Shown here piece after piece: positions 13,815 through 17,500 of a DNA stretch of 17,500 nt (within the stretch, counting starts at the first letter, position 1; every line of letters starts with the position of its first letter). Where the stretch lies: positions 1-17,500 of the forward strand of contig CAJURV010000045.1 in NCBI GenBank assembly GCA_910588925.1, in the 5' to 3' direction. A program made the position numbers and the translations under genes. Source of the stretch: an uncultured Rikenellaceae bacterium (GTDB taxonomy: Bacteria; Bacteroidota; Bacteroidia; Bacteroidales; Rikenellaceae). The notes under the pieces were generated by a model. The model did not search any database, was not told the origin of the DNA, and saw only the letters and a program-made list of their open reading frames with translations.

Positions 13815-15443
13815 CTATTTGTTTTTGTGTGTATATTCGATCGCCGCCTTAACGAAAGCAACGAAAAGGGGGTGAGGCTCAACTACCGTGCTCTTGTATT
13901 CGGGGTGGAACTGTACGCCTACGAACCACGGGTGATCCTCTACCTCCACCACCTCCACAAGCCCGGTGTCAGGGTTTGTCCCGACGGGTTTCATGCCGGC
14001 TGCCGCTATTTGGTCGTAATATTTGTTGTTGAATTCGTAGCGGTGACGATGGCGTTCCGATATCTGCTCCGTGCCGTAGGCTTCGTAGCTGTGGCTCCCC
14101 TTGACGAGCGTGCACGGATAGGCCCCGAGGCGCATGGTGCCGCCCTTTTCCGTGATACCTTTCTGTTCCTCCATGAGGTCGATTACCGGATGTTTGGTAG
14201 ATGCCACCTCCGTTGAGTTGGCGTCTGAAAGGCCCAGTACGTTACGTGCGAACTCTATCACGGCGCATTGCATGCCGAGGCATATTCCCAAGAACGGTAT
14301 CTTACCCGTGCGGGCGTATTCCACTGCCAGTATCTTGCCCTCTATGCCGCGGTTGCCGAAGCCCGGAGCCACCAGTATGCCCGACATGTCGCCGAGATTT
14401 TCCGCAAGATTCTCTTTGGTGAGGCGTTCTGCGTTGATATATTGAAGTTTGACCTTAACCTTGTTGCTTGCACCGGCATGCACGAAGCTCTCGACTATGG
14501 ATTTGTAGGCATCGGGTAGTTCGGTGTATTTGCCTACCAGCCCTATTTTTATGGTCTCGGTGGGGTTCTTGACCGTCTCTACGAATTTTTCCCACTTTTT
14601 GAGCTCTATCTGGCGCGGTTCCAGCTCTAACTTTCTGATAGCCACAAGGTCGAGTTTCTGTGCCAACATGCGCAACGGCACTTCGTAGATGGTGGGCACG
14701 TCTATGGATTCTATCACGGCGTCGCGGTCTACGTTGCAGAAGAGTGCCACTTTGCTACGTATGTCGTCGTTAAGCTCGTGTTCGGTACGCAACACCAGTA
14801 TGTCGGGTTGCAGGCCGTTTTCAAGGAGCTGTTTGACAGAGTGTTGCGTAGGTTTGGTCTTGAGCTCTCCCGATGCTGCCATATAGGGTATCAGTGTCAG
14901 GTGCAGCACTATGGAGTTACCCGGGCCGAGGTCGTAACGCATCTGACGCACAGCCTCTATGTAGGGAAGCGATTCGATGTCGCCCACGGTGCCGCCTATC
15001 TCGGTAATCACCACGTCGAATTTGTTTTTGGTGCCGAGCAATTTTATGCACCGTTTGATCTCGTCGGTGATGTGGGGCACTACCTGTACCGTCTTACCGA
15101 GAAATTCGCCGCGGCGCTCCTTGTTGATGACGTTCTGGTATATGCGGCCGGTGGTGACGTTGTTGCCCTGCGATGTGTGGGTGTTGAGGAAACGCTCGTA
15201 GTGGCCGAGGTCGAGGTCGGTCTCGGCGCCGTCTTCGGTGACGTAACATTCACCGTGTTCGTAAGGGTTGAGCGTACCCGGGTCTACGTTGAGGTAGGGG
15301 TCGAGCTTTTGTATTGTCACGTGGTAGCCGCGGGCCTGCAACAGCTTGGCCAACGACGACGATATGATGCCTTTGCCCAACGATGAGGCCACCCCTCCGG
15401 TGACGAAGACATATTTTGTCTGATGCGTGTTATTCTTTGCCAT
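13815..15443 (-). CDS. pyrG: CTP synthase (glutamine-hydrolysing)
   Basis: CTP synthase makes CTP from UTP with ATP and glutamine, the last step of pyrimidine nucleotide synthesis. The 542-residue protein has the N-terminal synthetase domain with loop GGVASSLGKGI (16-26), DPYLNVDPGTLNPYEHGE (48-65) and EIGGTVGDIES (138-148). The C-terminal class I glutamine amidotransferase domain has catalytic Cys378 in LGICLGMQ and His503/Glu505 in QFHPEYKS. All key residues are present and the length is normal. It starts four bases after the DUF349 gene and stops six bases before yidC, so the three genes form one leftward operon. I see no leader attenuator before pyrG. Confidence 0.98.
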   Translation of the reverse strand: MAKNNTHQTKYVFVTGGVASSLGKGIISSSLAKLLQARGYHVTIQKLDPYLNVDPGTLNPYEHGECYVTEDGAETDLDLGHYERFLNTHTSQGNNVTTGRIYQNVINKERRGEFLGKTVQVVPHITDEIKRCIKLLGTKNKFDVVITEIGGTVGDIESLPYIEAVRQMRYDLGPGNSIVLHLTLIPYMAASGELKTKPTQHSVKQLLENGLQPDILVLRTEHELNDDIRSKVALFCNVDRDAVIESIDVPTIYEVPLRMLAQKLDLVAIRKLELEPRQIELKKWEKFVETVKNPTETIKIGLVGKYTELPDAYKSIVESFVHAGASNKVKVKLQYINAERLTKENLAENLGDMSGILVAPGFGNRGIEGKILAVEYARTGKIPFLGICLGMQCAVIEFARNVLGLSDANSTEVASTKHPVIDLMEEQKGITEKGGTMRLGAYPCTLVKGSHSYEAYGTEQISERHRHRYEFNNKYYDQIAAAGMKPVGTNPDTGLVEVVEVEDHPWFVGVQFHPEYKSTVVEPHPLFVAFVKAAIEYTHKNK

Positions 15444-15447
15444 TTTT

Positions 15448-17421
15448 CTACTTGTTTTCTTCGTTCTGTGCGTCTATGATGCGGATCTTTTCTATAAGGG
15501 TCTGCATCTCCTCTTTGGAGCGGTCGATCTTGCGACGTACCTCCTCCACCATAGCTTCGGCGTTCTTGCTTTTGGCGAAGAAACCGATGTTGTTTTCCAA
15601 AAGGGTTATGTCGTTCTCTATCTGACGTATGCGTGCGTGGAGCCGGTCGCGTTCCGTTTTCACGTGTCTGCCGTCGCCCTCTTTGATGCGGGCTTTGAAG
15701 CGTTCCATCTTACGCTCCTTCTCTCCGCCTCTTATCTCGGCGAACCGGGCGTCTATCAATTCACGGTATTCGGCGTACAGGGCGTCCTTTTCCTTGACGG
15801 GCACGAACCCTATCTCTCCCCAGCGGCGCTGGAACTCCTTAAGGGCGTCGAGTGCGGAGGTCCCCTCCTCGGGAGTGTAGGCGCGTATCTCCTCTATGAG
15901 AGCCTTTTTGGCGTTAAGGTTGTCGGTATATTTACCCTCCAGGCCTGCATAGTGCTCGCTCTTGCGGGCGAAGAACTTGTCGCATGCCGCGCGGAAACGT
16001 TTCCATACCGCATCGGACTGTTTGCGCGATACGGCGCCGATGCCTTTCCACTCTTTCTGCAAGGCTATGAGCTCGTCGGTGCTCTTCTTCCAGTCGTCGC
16101 TTTCGGCCAGTGCTTCGGCCGCTATGCACAAGGCTATCTTGGCTTGCAGGTTGTTCTCCATCTGGTCTTTCACCTGCAGGAAGAAGTCGCGTTTGCCCTC
16201 GAAGAACTTGTCGCATGCCGCGCGGAAGCGTTCGTATATGCGAGTGTTGTCGCGTTTTGGGGCGAAACCTATCGTTTTCCAAACCTTTTGTATCTCTATC
16301 AGCTCGTCCGACGCCTTGTCCCATTCGCTACGTGAGTTTCGTGGCATGGCGGCCAACTCCTCCGCTTTGGTGCATAGCTCGTTTTTGAGGGCGAGATTGC
16401 GTCCCTGCTCCTCCTTGATGGCGTCGAAATGTTCCTGATGGGCCTTGTTGATCTTGGTTGAGGCCTCCTTGAAACGCTCCCACAGCACCTCTTTGTATTC
16501 CGATGCTACGGGGCCGCATTCGCGCCACTGTTCGTGGAGCTTCTGCAATTTGTGGAAAGCGTTTATGACCGAGCTCTCGTTAACCAGCAACGATTCCGCC
16601 TCCTCGCAAAGCGCCAGTTTGGTCTCGTAGTTCTTCTTGAGGTCGAGGTCGCGCAGCTCTTTGTTGATCTTTATATAGTTGTAGAAGTTTTCCACATGAA
16701 GGTGGTAGGTCTCCCATATGTCTTTGGAATCGTTTTTGGGAACAGGACCGGACTCTCTCCAGCGTTTCTGAAGCTCGCGGAAAGTATTGAACGTGCTTCC
16801 CATGGCCTCGGAACCTGCGGTGAGCTCTTTGAGCTCCTCTATTATCTGTCGCTTCTCCTTGAGATTCTTCTCCAGAGAGCTGTCGAGCTCCTTGAGGTAG
16901 GCGTCGCGTTTGTTACGGTATGCGGCTATGAGGTCTTTGAGCCTGTTTTCGCTTTCGTCCGTGGCCGGTTTGTATTGCTCGGGATCGCCTCCCGCTTCGA
17001 TGAAAGCGGTGCGTCCGGCAGCCGTTTCGGCCTTGTGAGCCTTGTAGAAAGCGATCTTTATCGCCTCCACGTCTTTGCGCATGCGTCCGACGGGCTTACT
17101 CTCCAATAGGGATGCGAAAGTTTCGAGTATCTTCTGTTTGCTTTTGTCGGCGAGTTTCTCGGGGGTGAGACTGTCGTTCTCCTCTGCGCCTGTCTCGTCG
17201 GCGGAGATGTCGGCGGCTTCGTCGGACTCGTTTTCGAGCGCTTCGGATGCAGCTGCGGCCTCCTCGTCGGAGAAATCGATACTGCCGGCGGCTACGGGCT
17301 CCTCTGCAGGAGCGGTTACGGCCGTAGTCTCTTCGGCCTTGACGGTGGGAACAGTTGCATTTTCAACCTCTTGGCTGAATTGCCCCTCGGGGGCAGTGCG
17401 GTTCAAATCGTTGGGTTCCAT
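15448..17421 (-). CDS. DUF349 repeat protein, five repeats
   Basis: I place the start at ATG 17421 (657 aa). The upstream in-frame start at 17478 lies above the promoter -7 box, so it would not be on the main transcript. Residues 1-90 are acidic, Ala/Glu-rich and probably disordered. Five DUF349 repeats of about 77 residues follow, each with a W near the pattern W-[KR]-x3-G-x-[AV]: WRESGPV (211), WRECGPV (289), WKTIGFA (371), WKGIGAV (448) and WGEIGFV (524). Repeats 3 and 4 share RFRAACDKFF. Residues 560-650 are a long charged helix, likely a coiled coil. Proteins of this type are common in Bacteroidetes; the function is not established and no enzyme motif is visible. It is the first gene of the operon with pyrG and yidC and is likely cytoplasmic. 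Confidence 0.88.
   Translation of the reverse strand: MEPNDLNRTAPEGQFSQEVENATVPTVKAEETTAVTAPAEEPVAAGSIDFSDEEAAAASEALENESDEAADISADETGAEENDSLTPEKLADKSKQKILETFASLLESKPVGRMRKDVEAIKIAFYKAHKAETAAGRTAFIEAGGDPEQYKPATDESENRLKDLIAAYRNKRDAYLKELDSSLEKNLKEKRQIIEELKELTAGSEAMGSTFNTFRELQKRWRESGPVPKNDSKDIWETYHLHVENFYNYIKINKELRDLDLKKNYETKLALCEEAESLLVNESSVINAFHKLQKLHEQWRECGPVASEYKEVLWERFKEASTKINKAHQEHFDAIKEEQGRNLALKNELCTKAEELAAMPRNSRSEWDKASDELIEIQKVWKTIGFAPKRDNTRIYERFRAACDKFFEGKRDFFLQVKDQMENNLQAKIALCIAAEALAESDDWKKSTDELIALQKEWKGIGAVSRKQSDAVWKRFRAACDKFFARKSEHYAGLEGKYTDNLNAKKALIEEIRAYTPEEGTSALDALKEFQRRWGEIGFVPVKEKDALYAEYRELIDARFAEIRGGEKERKMERFKARIKEGDGRHVKTERDRLHARIRQIENDITLLENNIGFFAKSKNAEAMVEEVRRKIDRSKEEMQTLIEKIRIIDAQNEENK
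15969..16227 (-). repeat. 28-bp direct repeat inside the DUF349 gene
   Basis: Bases 15969-15996 and 16200-16227 are identical (containing AACTTGTCGCATGCCGCGCG). They lie 231 bases apart, exactly one 77-residue repeat period, and encode the shared FRAACDKFF segment of repeats 4 and 3. Identity at synonymous positions over 28 bases stands out against the otherwise diverged repeats. Confidence 0.8.
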
Positions 17422-17446
17422 ACGTTTGATTGACGTTTTAATCCTA

Positions 17447-17479
17447 CAAAGATACGAATAAGCCGAATACAAAAGCAAA
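17447..17479 (-). promoter_or_regulatory. Promoter of the DUF349-pyrG-yidC operon
   Basis: Read leftward, TATCTTTG (17454-17447) matches the -7 consensus TAnnTTTG and lies 25 bases before the ATG at 17421. A TTTG at 17479-17476 is a possible -33 element with a 21-base spacer. The predicted start site near 17440 supports the downstream ATG as the real start. Confidence 0.6.
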
Positions 17480-17500
17480 CTTGTTTGATTTTGTTGAGGC

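Noticed and set aside
15427..16335. Long rightward open frame of about 300 codons opposite the DUF349 gene
   Set aside because: It is fully antisense to a gene with clear repeats, has no recognisable domain, and its frame follows from the codon bias of the real gene.
15448..17421. CRISPR-like array suggested by regularly spaced repeats
   Set aside because: The regular spacing comes from coding repeats of DUF349 (77 residues), not from short identical repeats with unique spacers.

Overview
The window looks like a chromosomal segment from a member of the Bacteroidales (Bacteroidetes). The evidence is the gene set (ParA-ParB-DUF5683-MltD-like order, five-repeat DUF349 protein next to pyrG and yidC, 316-residue PurC), several copies of the Bacteroidetes promoter -7 box TAnnTTTG placed just before genes, near absence of Shine-Dalgarno sequences, and heavy use of ATA for isoleucine. 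I cannot name the genus from the sequence alone.

Layout. (1) 1-549: the edge of what looks like an integrated mobile element. A leftward, window-truncated gene encodes a zinc-ribbon plus helix-turn-helix protein of the excisionase type, followed by a small repeat-rich gap that ends exactly at the 3' end of mnmE. (2) 550-2184 (-): mnmE, with an unusual insertion between GTPase motifs G4 and G5. (3) 2349-8559 (+): a tightly packed six-gene operon, parA-parB-DUF5683-transglycosylase-phoH-purC, divergent from mnmE and closed by an 11-bp-stem hairpin. (4) 8614-11560: a more accessory stretch with a stand-alone DUF5131 radical-SAM-like gene (+), a convergent orphan seven-helix membrane protein (-), an 18-bp perfect hairpin between them, and a doubtful small ORF. 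(5) 11560-11886: a gene-free gap with a structured, probably dispersed repeat. (6) 11940-17421 (-): operon DUF349 gene-pyrG-yidC, read leftward and ending in a striking 67-bp palindrome that runs into the yidC coding sequence.

How the genes fit together. Apart from the left edge and the middle, these are housekeeping genes: chromosome partitioning (ParAB), cell-wall turnover (lytic transglycosylase), tRNA wobble modification (MnmE), purine and pyrimidine nucleotide synthesis (PurC, PyrG), and membrane-protein insertion (YidC). The most notable points are the possible use of the mnmE 3' end as an integration site, a complete internal duplication of the DUF5683 domain, the MnmE insertion bounded by short direct repeats, and the yidC palindrome. 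I found no CRISPR array, rRNA, tRNA or recognisable transposase. I do not see a clear multi-gene undescribed system; the orphan genes at 8.8-11.1 kb and the left-edge element are the best places to look.
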